A DNA stretch of 64,000 nucleotides from Haloferula sp. BvORR071 (GTDB taxonomy: Bacteria > Verrucomicrobiota > Verrucomicrobiia > Verrucomicrobiales > Akkermansiaceae): positions 62,001 to 126,000 of the forward strand of contig NZ_BATP01000032.1 of NCBI RefSeq assembly GCF_000739615.1, written 5' to 3'. The position numbers were made by a program, and so were the translations under genes. The notes beneath the pieces were generated by a model, which ran no database searches, was not told the DNA's origin, and saw only the letters and a program-made list of their open reading frames with translations. Of this stretch, positions 1-8,219 are shown in pieces; the first letter of the stretch is position 1, and each line of letters opens with the position of its first letter.

Positions 1-1
1 T

Positions 2-535
2 CCTGGCCACTCGAACGGGCACGGCCACGCCACCGGGCACCATCATCATGGCGACGGTGAGCATCATTTCTTCGGGGACCTGCTCCAAGGCGCGCTTCGA
101 GTCGTCAATGCCGAGGAAATGCCCGTGATGGGCGTTCTCTCAGTCCTGATCCTGTTGATCTGGGGCGGCGCGATGCTTGGCAATTACTGGTTCAATCCGA
201 GTGCGACCGGCTGGGGTGGTGCCTTGGTAATCCTGGGTGCTCTTATTAGTGCCATCATTCTCACAAGGCTGGTGCTCACGCCGTTGAAGCCACTCTTCAA
301 GTTCCTGCAAAACGACCCCGAGCCCGAAGCTCCTCTCATCGGCCGGACCGGCTATGTCCGCACCGCCGTGGTCGATGAAAAGTATGGTCAGGTGGTGGTC
401 GATAACCGCGGTGCCCCGATCATCGTAGGTGCCCGCTTGGCCCAAGGCAGCGAACCCATCGAGCGCAATGCCCACGTGCTTGTAGTGAGCCGCGACGAAG
501 ACTCCGGCCTCTACGTGGTTCGTTCCGCCCACTGA
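2..535 (+). CDS. YqiJ/NfeD-like OB-fold membrane protein, 5' end missing
   Basis: The frame is open from the window edge, so the N-terminus lies upstream and only 177 residues are visible. They start with a His/Gly-rich stretch (GHHHHGDGEHH) that may bind metal, followed by two hydrophobic segments (around GVLSVLILLIWGGAML and ALVILGALISAIILT). The C-terminal 70 residues look like the small beta-barrel (OB-fold) of NfeD/YqiJ proteins. An internal ATG at 119 exists, but the open frame and the His-rich segment argue for a longer gene. It ends 29 nt before a flotillin gene. In known YqiJ-YqiK and NfeD-flotillin pairs the membrane OB-fold protein partners the flotillin. The family call comes from this pairing plus topology; the function is inferred. 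Confidence 0.75.
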   Translation, partial: PGHSNGHGHATGHHHHGDGEHHFFGDLLQGALRVVNAEEMPVMGVLSVLILLIWGGAMLGNYWFNPSATGWGGALVILGALISAIILTRLVLTPLKPLFKFLQNDPEPEAPLIGRTGYVRTAVVDEKYGQVVVDNRGAPIIVGARLAQGSEPIERNAHVLVVSRDEDSGLYVVRSAH

Positions 536-564
536 TAAAACTCTCCCAACAACGATAAAAACAA

Positions 565-2631
565 ATGTCTGCGATCCTTGCTGACTTCGCCGTCCCGTCC
601 CTACTCACCGCGCTCATCATCGGCGGCATTCTCGTCGCTGTCATCGGCAGCGCCGTCGTCATGTCCATGTTCTACCGCAAGGCCCAACGTGGCCAGGCAC
701 TGATCAAATCCGGCGCCCGCGGCACTAAAGTCAGCTTCAACGGCATGACCGTGTTCCCCGTGGTCGAGCGCATGGAGAGCATGGATATCTCCCTGAAGCG
801 CGTGGAAATCGACCGCGTCGGCAAGAACGGCCTGATCTGTAAGGATAACATCCGCGCGGATATCAAGGTCGCTTTCTTCGTGCGGGTCAACCAGACCGAG
901 GAGGATGTGCTGCGTGTGGCGCAATCCGTGGGTTGCGATCGCGCCTCCAGCGCGGCTGAGATCCGCGACCTCTTCGACCCCAAGTTCTCCGAGGCGCTCA
1001 AGACCGTGGGCAAACGCTTCCTCTTCACTGAACTCTATGAAGAGCGCGAGACCTTCCGTGACGAGATCATCAAGATCATCGGCACCAACCTGAACGGCTT
1101 CATCCTAGACGACGCTGCGATCGACTACCTGGAGCAGACGCCGCTGGAGATGCTCGACCCCGAGAACATCCTCGACGCGCAGGGTATCAAGAAGATCACC
1201 GAGCTGACCGCGGTTGAAGCGAAGCTTTCGAACAACATCGTCCGCGACAAGGAGAAGGTCATCAAGCAGCAGGACGTCGAGACCCGCGAGGCGATCCTTG
1301 AGCTTGAACGCCAGCTCGCCGAAACCGAGGCCAAGCAGAAGCGCGAGGTCGAGAGCGTGCGTGCCCGTGAAGAGGCGGAAACCCAGAAGGTCCGCGAGGA
1401 AGAGCGCCAGAAGGCCGAGCGTGCCCGCATCTCCGCACAGGAAGAAATCGACGTTGCCACCCAGAACAAGGAGCGCCAGGTCCTCGTGGCCCAGCGCAAC
1501 AAGGAGCGCACCGACGTGGTGGAAGTGGAGCGCGTGAAGCGCGACCAGGAACTCGAATCGATCGAGCGCGAGCGCGTGACCACGCTCAAGGGCATCGAGA
1601 AGGAGAAGGCCGTGGAAGTGGAAAAGAAGGCCATCCAGGACGTCATCAAGGAACGCGTCGCGGTCGAGAAGCTAGTCGTCGCCGAACAAGAGCGCATCAA
1701 GGACACCGAGGCCTTCGCCGGCGCGGATCGCGCGAAGCAGGTCAAGGTCACCTTGGCCGAGGCTGCCGCGCAGGAGGATGTCATCCGCAAGGTTAAGGAA
1801 GCCGAGGGTACCCAGCAGGCTGCTCAGCTGAAGGCCGACCAAGAACTCTATCAGCGCGTGAAGGCGGCGGAGGCTTCGAAGAAGTCGGCCGAACTCAAGG
1901 CCGAGGAAGTCGTCATCTCCGCGGAAGCCGAGCAGGCTGCCAGCGAGAAGCAGGCCTCCGCCAAGAAGTTGCTGGCGGAAGCCACCGCGAAGGAAGCTGC
2001 TGCCGTGGGCCTTGGCGAAGCCGAGGTGATGATCGCGAAGGCCGATGCCACCCAGAAGCAGGGCACCGCGGATGCGGAAGTGAACCGCCTCAAGTTCGAA
2101 GCGGAAGCGGAAGGTATCAACAAGAAGGCCGAGGCGATGAAGCTATTCGAATCCGCCGGCCAGTCGCACGAAGAATTCAAGCTGCGCCTGGAGAAGGAGA
2201 AGGCCGTGGACCTTGCTGGCATCAATATCCAGAGGGACATTGCCCAGGCCCAAGCCTCCGTCATGGGCGAAGCGATGAAGGCTGCCAAGATCGAGATCAT
2301 CGGTGGCGAAGGGAAGTTCTTCGACCAGATCGCCGGTGCCATCTCGCGCGGCAAGTCGGTGGACCGCATGGTCGCGAACAGCGAAGTGCTCGGCGACGTG
2401 AAGGACACCTTCTTCAACGGCGACCCGGACTACTTCAAAGCGCAGCTCAAGGAATGGGCAGGCCAGTTCGGTGTCACCGCTGAAGACGTGAAGAACCTCA
2501 CGGTCAGCGGAGTCCTCGGCAAGCTCCTGGTCGACGCCACCGGTGACACCCGCCGCAAGCTCCTCTCCTTCCTCGGCACCGCCGACCGCTTCGGCCTGGC
2601 CGATGAGAAGGCTGCCAAGGTGCTTCGTTAA
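565..2631 (+). CDS. flotillin-family SPFH protein (YqiK-like)
   Basis: The 688-residue protein has one N-terminal membrane segment (about residues 12-34), an SPFH/band-7 domain (about 35-240, including GMTVFPVVERMESMDISLK), then a long Glu/Ala/Lys-rich coiled coil to about residue 540 and a C-terminal tail. This is the usual flotillin/YqiK layout and length. Flotillins oligomerise on the inner membrane face and organise membrane domains. It lies 29 nt after an OB-fold membrane protein and is followed, past an inserted cassette, by a giant AAA+ ATPase, so the three are likely transcribed together. No clear Shine-Dalgarno sequence precedes the ATG, as for many genes here. The cargo or stress served by this flotillin cannot be read from the sequence. 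Confidence 0.92.
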   Translation: MSAILADFAVPSLLTALIIGGILVAVIGSAVVMSMFYRKAQRGQALIKSGARGTKVSFNGMTVFPVVERMESMDISLKRVEIDRVGKNGLICKDNIRADIKVAFFVRVNQTEEDVLRVAQSVGCDRASSAAEIRDLFDPKFSEALKTVGKRFLFTELYEERETFRDEIIKIIGTNLNGFILDDAAIDYLEQTPLEMLDPENILDAQGIKKITELTAVEAKLSNNIVRDKEKVIKQQDVETREAILELERQLAETEAKQKREVESVRAREEAETQKVREEERQKAERARISAQEEIDVATQNKERQVLVAQRNKERTDVVEVERVKRDQELESIERERVTTLKGIEKEKAVEVEKKAIQDVIKERVAVEKLVVAEQERIKDTEAFAGADRAKQVKVTLAEAAAQEDVIRKVKEAEGTQQAAQLKADQELYQRVKAAEASKKSAELKAEEVVISAEAEQAASEKQASAKKLLAEATAKEAAAVGLGEAEVMIAKADATQKQGTADAEVNRLKFEAEAEGINKKAEAMKLFESAGQSHEEFKLRLEKEKAVDLAGINIQRDIAQAQASVMGEAMKAAKIEIIGGEGKFFDQIAGAISRGKSVDRMVANSEVLGDVKDTFFNGDPDYFKAQLKEWAGQFGVTAEDVKNLTVSGVLGKLLVDATGDTRRKLLSFLGTADRFGLADEKAAKVLR

Positions 2632-2633
2632 GT

Positions 2634-2671
2634 GGCACCACGAATCGGACGAATCCAACGAATCTCTTTGG
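2634..2671. repeat. left arm of 37-bp inverted repeat
   Basis: The arm begins GGCACCACGAATC and carries three CGAATC units about 9 bp apart, ending in CTCTTTGG. Its reverse complement matches 3061-3097 with only a few differences. Confidence 0.85.
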
Positions 2672-2674
2672 ATT

Positions 2675-3049
2675 ATGGAGCTGATCTATAAGCAGGAAGC
2701 CTTCGACATCATCGGTGCGTGCTTTGAGGTCTATAACGAGATGGGCAGCGGATTTCTGGAGGATGTCTACCAGGAAGCGCTGGAGGACGAGTTGAGCCGT
2801 AGGCTCATCCCATTCGTTGCCAAGCCGAAGCTGGAGATCTACTACAAGGGACGTTTGCTTACCAAAAAGTATGAGCCGGATGTCGTTGCTTGGTCGAAGA
2901 TCATCGTTGAATTGAAAGCTGTGAGCGGCCTCACGGATGAACACCGTGCTCAAGTCCACAACTACCTCAAGGCGTCTTCCTTCCAATTGGGCATTCTCGT
3001 GAACTTCGGCAAGCCCAAGGACCTCCAATACGAGCGCATCGTCCGCTGA
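2675..3049 (+). CDS. GxxExxY protein (PD-(D/E)XK-like fold)
   Basis: The 124-residue product carries the family signature GFLEDVY (residues 26-32). It also has a PD...ExK pattern (P68-D69, then E79-L80-K81) followed by QVHNYL (93-98), as expected for a PD-(D/E)XK nuclease-like core. An in-frame ATG exists upstream at 2543, but it lies inside the flotillin gene. The ATG at 2675 gives the normal family length and starts just inside the left inverted repeat. Family members are common in Verrucomicrobiota, Planctomycetota and Bacteroidota and have no proven function that I know of. Its position inside an otherwise tight operon suggests that it arrived with the flanking repeats. Confidence 0.88.
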   Translation: MELIYKQEAFDIIGACFEVYNEMGSGFLEDVYQEALEDELSRRLIPFVAKPKLEIYYKGRLLTKKYEPDVVAWSKIIVELKAVSGLTDEHRAQVHNYLKASSFQLGILVNFGKPKDLQYERIVR

Positions 3050-3060
3050 CTGGCGCTTCT

Positions 3061-3097
3061 CCAAGAGATTCGTTCGATTCGAGAGATTCGTGGTGCC
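3061..3097. repeat. right arm of 37-bp inverted repeat
   Basis: The arm runs from CCAAGAGATTCG to GATTCGTGGTGCC and is the inverted partner of 2634-2671, with three GATTCG units at about 9-bp spacing. Confidence 0.85.
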
Positions 3098-3119
3098 TCC
3101 CTCTGCCTGAACTATTTCC

Positions 3120-6100
3120 ATGCCTGAAGAACCCCCAAAGCCCGACCAACTCGAAGGTGGCGCGTATGAAGTCATCCGCGCCCGGTTGGACAAGCACGCC
3201 GCGACCCTGCGGACGGGCCTGGATGCCCTGAACTCCGAACGACTGCAGGTCTTCGGCGGGATCGAGACCGCGCTGCTCGGCACGGAGCGTGTGTCGACTG
3301 AGCACAACTGCATCGCCCGCGACCTGGTGGCGATCGGCAAGCGTCGCTTCCTTTTCGGATACAACATCCAGTTCGGCCTGAAGCAGACGACGGACGTCAA
3401 GGACGTCTTCGCTGCCTACGACTTCAATCCAGAGAGCCGCTCTTTCACCCAGTTGCCGGTGGAAGAAGTGCTGCGCGATCCGAAGTTTGCCGAGGATTTC
3501 GCTTACCTCTTCAAGTACTACCGCGAGGCGGTCTTCCTGAAGTTCATGGTCATCGGGCCGCACCTCTACCTGGTGATGCGGGCCGGCAAGACCGTGGATG
3601 ACATCAAGGCCTTCAAGTGGCGCTTCGCCGGTGATGGCCAGCTTGAATACATCGGCAACCGCTTCGACCACGAGTGCGTCTTCCCCGCGCAGCAAGAGTT
3701 CGAGTGGAAGCGGGTCCACCGCGGAATGCATCGCTCCGGCGAGCACCCGCACATCTCGATCGAGGACCGCGTCTTCGTCGAGACCGTCGGCGGCGACCTG
3801 ACCGTGAAGGTCGAAGACAATACGGCCAGCGGCCAAGGTATCTACTCCGAGCCGGTTACCGAAAGCGACCAAACGCTCGACGACGCGGAGATCTTCTACG
3901 CCTGCGTCGGCTCTTTGATCCTATTGCGGATCCTGCCCTACCGCGAGTCGCTCCACCGCCATCTCGTCTTCAACGAAAAGACCAAGACCGTCCATCGCAT
4001 TGATGCGATCGGAGACTCCTGCGTGCTGCTGCCGGATGACCAGGGCGTCATCTTTGCCAATGGCTACCTGCTGCAGAGCGGCGAGGTGAAGACCTTCGAC
4101 CACGGCCTGCTCGACATGCGCTATGAGCGCAAGGTCGCCAGCGCGAACGGTGAAGACGTCCTCTACTCCTTCTACAACCGTGCTGCGGGCACCTACGTCC
4201 TGCTCTCCTACAACCGGATCAAGCAATCGGTGGAGACGCCGATCGTCTGCTCCGGCTTCTCGCTCTTCGGCAATGGTCAACTCGTGCTCTTTCGTGAGGA
4301 GGATCAGGCCCAGAAGCACCATGCCCTCCAGATCTGGCAAACGCCGTACCTGGACGATGAGACCAGCGCCGCCGCCGCCACCGACAAGGAATCCTTCCTC
4401 TACAAGGTCGGCAACCCCGAGCTGGTCCGCGGCATGGCGGAGGCACGCGAGCTACTTACGCTGCTGCAGAAGGACGACTCCTTCGCAGGCCTCTACATGG
4501 ACATCGTCAAGCGCTCCAGCGACCTGCTGGATGCCTACTTCTGGCTCGACCGCGCCGAGTGCCAGTCGCTCGCCGCGCCGGTGCGCGAGATCAAGCGGGC
4601 GGGTGAAGCGGCCATCGGCGAATTCGACAAGGTCCAGAAGCTGCGTGCTGTCGCCAGTGAGCGCACCACCGCAGTTCACACCGCGGTAGAGAAGCTGGTC
4701 CGAGAGGCGAAGAACTCGCCGCCGGATGCCCTGCAGGGCTTCGTCCACCAGCTTGCCGGCCTGCGCAAGCTGCGCGGCGAGATCATCGGCCTGCGCGATG
4801 TCCGCTATGCAGATCCGGTCGCCATCGCCGCCTTCGAGAAGGAGGTCGTGGAGACCACCGATGCCGTGTCCGCGCGGACCGTCGAATTCCTGTTAGGCGA
4901 GGAATCGCTGAAGTCTTATGCCGCGGCGATCGACACGCAGGAAGCGGCACTCACCAAGATCGCCAAGGTCACCGAGGCCGATGAAGTGGCCACTGCATTG
5001 GATCAGGCGGCAGCGGAGCTGGAGATGCTGATCGAAATCGTCGGCGGCCTGAAGATCGCCGATGCCACGCAGACCACTGCGATCATCGAGCGCATCTCCG
5101 CGCTCTACGCCCGTCTGAATGGCACCCGCGGCTCGCTGCGCAACCGGCGCAAGGAACTCGCCCGCGGCGAGGGCGAGGCCCAGTTCTCAGCGCAGATGAA
5201 GCTGCTTTCGCAGGCGCTGGCGAACTACCTCGACCTCTGTGACACGCCGGAGAAGTGCGATGAATCGCTTACCCGCCTGATGGTTCAGGTGGAAGAACTC
5301 GAAGGCCGATTCGCCGAGTTCGACGAATACATCGAGCAACTCTCCAGCCGCCGCGAGGAGATCTACGATGCCTTCGAAGGCCGCCGCACGCAGCTCGTGG
5401 AGGCCCGCGGCAAGCGCGCCGGAGCCTTGTTCAAATCCGCCGAACGCATCCTGGCCGGTATCCGCAACCGCGTTTTGTCGCTCAAGGAAGTGGAGGAGAT
5501 CCACTCCTACTTCGCGACCGACCCGATGATCGAGAAGGTCCGCGACCTGATCGGCCAGTTGCAGGCCTTGGGAGATTCGGTCAAGGCGGACGACCTCCAG
5601 ACCCGCCTCAAGACCCTGCGCGAGGACGGCGTGCGCCAGCTCAAGGACAAGAAGGATCTCTATGTCGACGGCGAGAACGTCATCCGCTTCGGCAAGAATG
5701 CCTTCAACGTGAACACCCAGCCGCTGGAGATGGCGATCGTGCCCCATGAGGACGCGATGGCCTTCCACCTCACCGGCACCAAGTTCTACGAGCCGATTAT
5801 TGATGCCGACTTCCTCGCTGCCCGCGAGGCATGGGATCTGGAGGTGCCGAGCGAAAGCCCACGCGTAGCGCGTGCGGAGTATCTGGCCTGGCGTTTCCTG
5901 GAAGCGGACGCGCCCGGCCGACCCGGGGAGGCGCGGGGCACCTTGCTTCTGGAAGACATCCAGGCCTTCATGCAGCCACGCTATGCGGAGGGCTACACCA
6001 AGGGCGTGCACGATGAAGATGCGGCGAAGATTCTTGCCCAGCTTTTGACGATTCACGCGGAGGCAGGCCTCTTGCGCTTCGGTCCCGCCGAGCGTGCTGC

Positions 6101-8219
6101 CGCGTTGTTGTTCTGGGATTCCTGGGAAGATTCCGGCAAGGCCCGGCTCGCGGCCCAGTTAGCCTCCTACGGGAAGCGTCGTAGTTTGTTTGCTGGCGGC
6201 GATGAAGCCGAGCGCTGGAAGGCGCGCCTCGCCGAGGCCTTCGTCAAGTGGCGCGGAGACTACGGTCTGTTCCAGACCGTAGAGGAGTCGGACGCTGCAG
6301 AATACCTCGCGGAAGAACTGGCCGCGGGAGGCAGCTTCATCGTGTCCTCAGCCGCAGCGGAGCTGGTGAAGGCGCTCAACCAGGGCTTGGTCGCAAAGCG
6401 GGCGGAAGCGGTGTTCAAGGAATCGCTGGGCGGTGACGAGGTGCCGCCTTCCGCGAAATACGAAGTCGCCCGCGATTGGCTCGCCGGTTTCGCGGCCAGC
6501 AACGACGCCTTGCAAGGAACCCCGCCGGAGTTGGCCGATGCCGTGATGGACGAAGCCGCGGTGCATCTCGCACGCGGTGGATTCGAGCAGCGCGCGGTGA
6601 AGTCTGTGCCGCTTTCCTTCCACGTGGAAGGCTTGCGCTCGAGCCACACCCGCATCGTCAATGGCGGTTTGGAAGTTCACTACAGCGAGTTCCTCGATCG
6701 CTTGGAGCGCCACGAGCGCACCGACGCCGCAGCCTTCCGTGCGCTGGCCGAGCGCAAGAGCAAGCTCACCTGTGCCAAGCGCGAGCAGATGCGCCTGGAC
6801 GAGTTCAAGCCGAAGGTGATGAGCGCCTTCGTCCGCAACCGTCTGATCAACGATGTCTATCTGCCCTTGATTGGCGACAACCTCGCCAAGCAGCTCGGCA
6901 CCGCCGGTGCGAATACCCGCACCGACCGCATGGGCCTGCTACTGCTGATCTCGCCGCCCGGCTACGGCAAGACGACGATCATGGAGTACGTCGCCAATCG
7001 CCTCGGCCTCACCTTCGTGAAGATCAACGGTCCCGCACTCGGCCACCGAGTGCTCTCCCTGGACCCCGCAGAGGCTCCGAACGCCTCTGCCCGCATGGAA
7101 GTCGAGCGCGCCAACCTCGCGCTGGAGATGGGCGACAACGTGATGCTGTATCTCGACGACATCCAGCACACCGATCCCGAGTTCCTGCAGAAGTTCATCA
7201 GCCTTTGCGACGCCCAGCGTAAGATCGAAGGCGTGTGGCAAGGCAAGGCGCGGACCTACGATCTCCGTGGTAGAAAGGTCGCCGTGGTCATGGCGGGCAA
7301 CCCCTACACCGAGAGCGGTGGCAAGTTCCAGATCCCGGACATGCTCGCGAACCGCGCCGATACCTACAACCTCGGCGACATTCTCGGAGGTCACGAGGCA
7401 GCCTTCAAATCGAGCTACATCGAGAACGCGCTGACCTCGAATGCCGCGCTCTCGCGTCTCGCGAGCCGCTCGCAGAAGGACGTGCTGATGCTGATCCGCT
7501 ACGCCGAGACCGGCAGCCGCGACGGTGCCGATTTCGAGGGCAACTACACGCCTGCGGAGGTCGAGGAGATGCTGGCCGTGACCAAGCACCTCTTGGCCGT
7601 GCGCGATACCATCCTGCGGGTGAACCTGCAGTATATCGCCAGCGCCGCGCAGGAAGACGCTTATCGCAACGAGCCGTCCTTCAAGCTGCAAGGCTCTTAC
7701 CGCAACATGAACCGCATCGCGGAGAAGGTCCTGCCGCTGATGACCCCGGAGGAAGTCCGCCAGATCGTCGTCGACCACTACCGCAGCGAGTCGCAGAACC
7801 TCACCACCGCCGCGGAGGCGAACCTGCTGAAGTTTTACGAGATGGAAGGCCTCCTCGACGAAGTCCAGGCCACGCGCTGGGCATCGATCAAGAAGGAGTT
7901 CAACAAGCGCAAGGTCTTCGGTGCCGGCGGTGAAAATGATCCGGTAGCTCGCGTGGTCGCCCAGCTCACGCAGTTCAACGACGGCCTCGAAGCCATCAAG
8001 GAAGGCATCGCCCAAGCCGGTCGCAGCTATGCCCAGCCGCAATCGCTCGCCGAGCAAACCGTCGGCCAGCTCCGCCAGATCATCGAGGGTCTCCGTGCTG
8101 TGCCCGTGCAGGTGGATATCAAGGTCGTGCCGGTGCAGGACGACAACCACAGCATCGAACAGATGGAGGCCCCCGCAAAGCCGTCCTTGTCCTTCGATCC
8201 CGACGTGAAGCAGGGCTAA
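3120..8219 (+). CDS. giant AAA+ ATPase, DUF3686 'DNA repair ATPase' family
   Basis: The protein is 1,699 residues, the expected size for this family. About the first 430 residues are beta-rich with no motif I can assign. Residues of about 450-860 are mostly helical and charged (coiled-coil-like). The AAA+ module is near the C-terminus: Walker A SPPGYGKTT (1278-1286), Walker B VMLYLDD (1341-1347) and a sensor-1-like VVMAGNPY. The name 'DNA repair ATPase' is a database label; I know of no experiment that supports it. The recurrent pairing with YqiJ and flotillin suggests a large membrane-associated remodelling machine. The last 4 nt overlap the end of the convergent phosphatase gene. Confidence 0.9.
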   Translation: MPEEPPKPDQLEGGAYEVIRARLDKHAATLRTGLDALNSERLQVFGGIETALLGTERVSTEHNCIARDLVAIGKRRFLFGYNIQFGLKQTTDVKDVFAAYDFNPESRSFTQLPVEEVLRDPKFAEDFAYLFKYYREAVFLKFMVIGPHLYLVMRAGKTVDDIKAFKWRFAGDGQLEYIGNRFDHECVFPAQQEFEWKRVHRGMHRSGEHPHISIEDRVFVETVGGDLTVKVEDNTASGQGIYSEPVTESDQTLDDAEIFYACVGSLILLRILPYRESLHRHLVFNEKTKTVHRIDAIGDSCVLLPDDQGVIFANGYLLQSGEVKTFDHGLLDMRYERKVASANGEDVLYSFYNRAAGTYVLLSYNRIKQSVETPIVCSGFSLFGNGQLVLFREEDQAQKHHALQIWQTPYLDDETSAAAATDKESFLYKVGNPELVRGMAEARELLTLLQKDDSFAGLYMDIVKRSSDLLDAYFWLDRAECQSLAAPVREIKRAGEAAIGEFDKVQKLRAVASERTTAVHTAVEKLVREAKNSPPDALQGFVHQLAGLRKLRGEIIGLRDVRYADPVAIAAFEKEVVETTDAVSARTVEFLLGEESLKSYAAAIDTQEAALTKIAKVTEADEVATALDQAAAELEMLIEIVGGLKIADATQTTAIIERISALYARLNGTRGSLRNRRKELARGEGEAQFSAQMKLLSQALANYLDLCDTPEKCDESLTRLMVQVEELEGRFAEFDEYIEQLSSRREEIYDAFEGRRTQLVEARGKRAGALFKSAERILAGIRNRVLSLKEVEEIHSYFATDPMIEKVRDLIGQLQALGDSVKADDLQTRLKTLREDGVRQLKDKKDLYVDGENVIRFGKNAFNVNTQPLEMAIVPHEDAMAFHLTGTKFYEPIIDADFLAAREAWDLEVPSESPRVARAEYLAWRFLEADAPGRPGEARGTLLLEDIQAFMQPRYAEGYTKGVHDEDAAKILAQLLTIHAEAGLLRFGPAERAAALLFWDSWEDSGKARLAAQLASYGKRRSLFAGGDEAERWKARLAEAFVKWRGDYGLFQTVEESDAAEYLAEELAAGGSFIVSSAAAELVKALNQGLVAKRAEAVFKESLGGDEVPPSAKYEVARDWLAGFAASNDALQGTPPELADAVMDEAAVHLARGGFEQRAVKSVPLSFHVEGLRSSHTRIVNGGLEVHYSEFLDRLERHERTDAAAFRALAERKSKLTCAKREQMRLDEFKPKVMSAFVRNRLINDVYLPLIGDNLAKQLGTAGANTRTDRMGLLLLISPPGYGKTTIMEYVANRLGLTFVKINGPALGHRVLSLDPAEAPNASARMEVERANLALEMGDNVMLYLDDIQHTDPEFLQKFISLCDAQRKIEGVWQGKARTYDLRGRKVAVVMAGNPYTESGGKFQIPDMLANRADTYNLGDILGGHEAAFKSSYIENALTSNAALSRLASRSQKDVLMLIRYAETGSRDGADFEGNYTPAEVEEMLAVTKHLLAVRDTILRVNLQYIASAAQEDAYRNEPSFKLQGSYRNMNRIAEKVLPLMTPEEVRQIVVDHYRSESQNLTTAAEANLLKFYEMEGLLDEVQATRWASIKKEFNKRKVFGAGGENDPVARVVAQLTQFNDGLEAIKEGIAQAGRSYAQPQSLAEQTVGQLRQIIEGLRAVPVQVDIKVVPVQDDNHSIEQMEAPAKPSLSFDPDVKQG

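Larger units (their letters stand above)
2634..3097. mobile_element. GxxExxY cassette bounded by inverted repeats
   Basis: A 464-bp block is framed by near-perfect inverted repeats (2634-2671 and 3061-3097) and contains one small gene. The left arm starts 2 nt after the flotillin stop codon. Removing the block would leave about 24 nt between the flotillin stop and the ATPase ATG, a normal operon spacing. This suggests a discrete insertion. No transposase is present, so any mobility would have to be provided in trans. The mobile interpretation is inference; the repeat geometry is seen directly. Confidence 0.6.
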
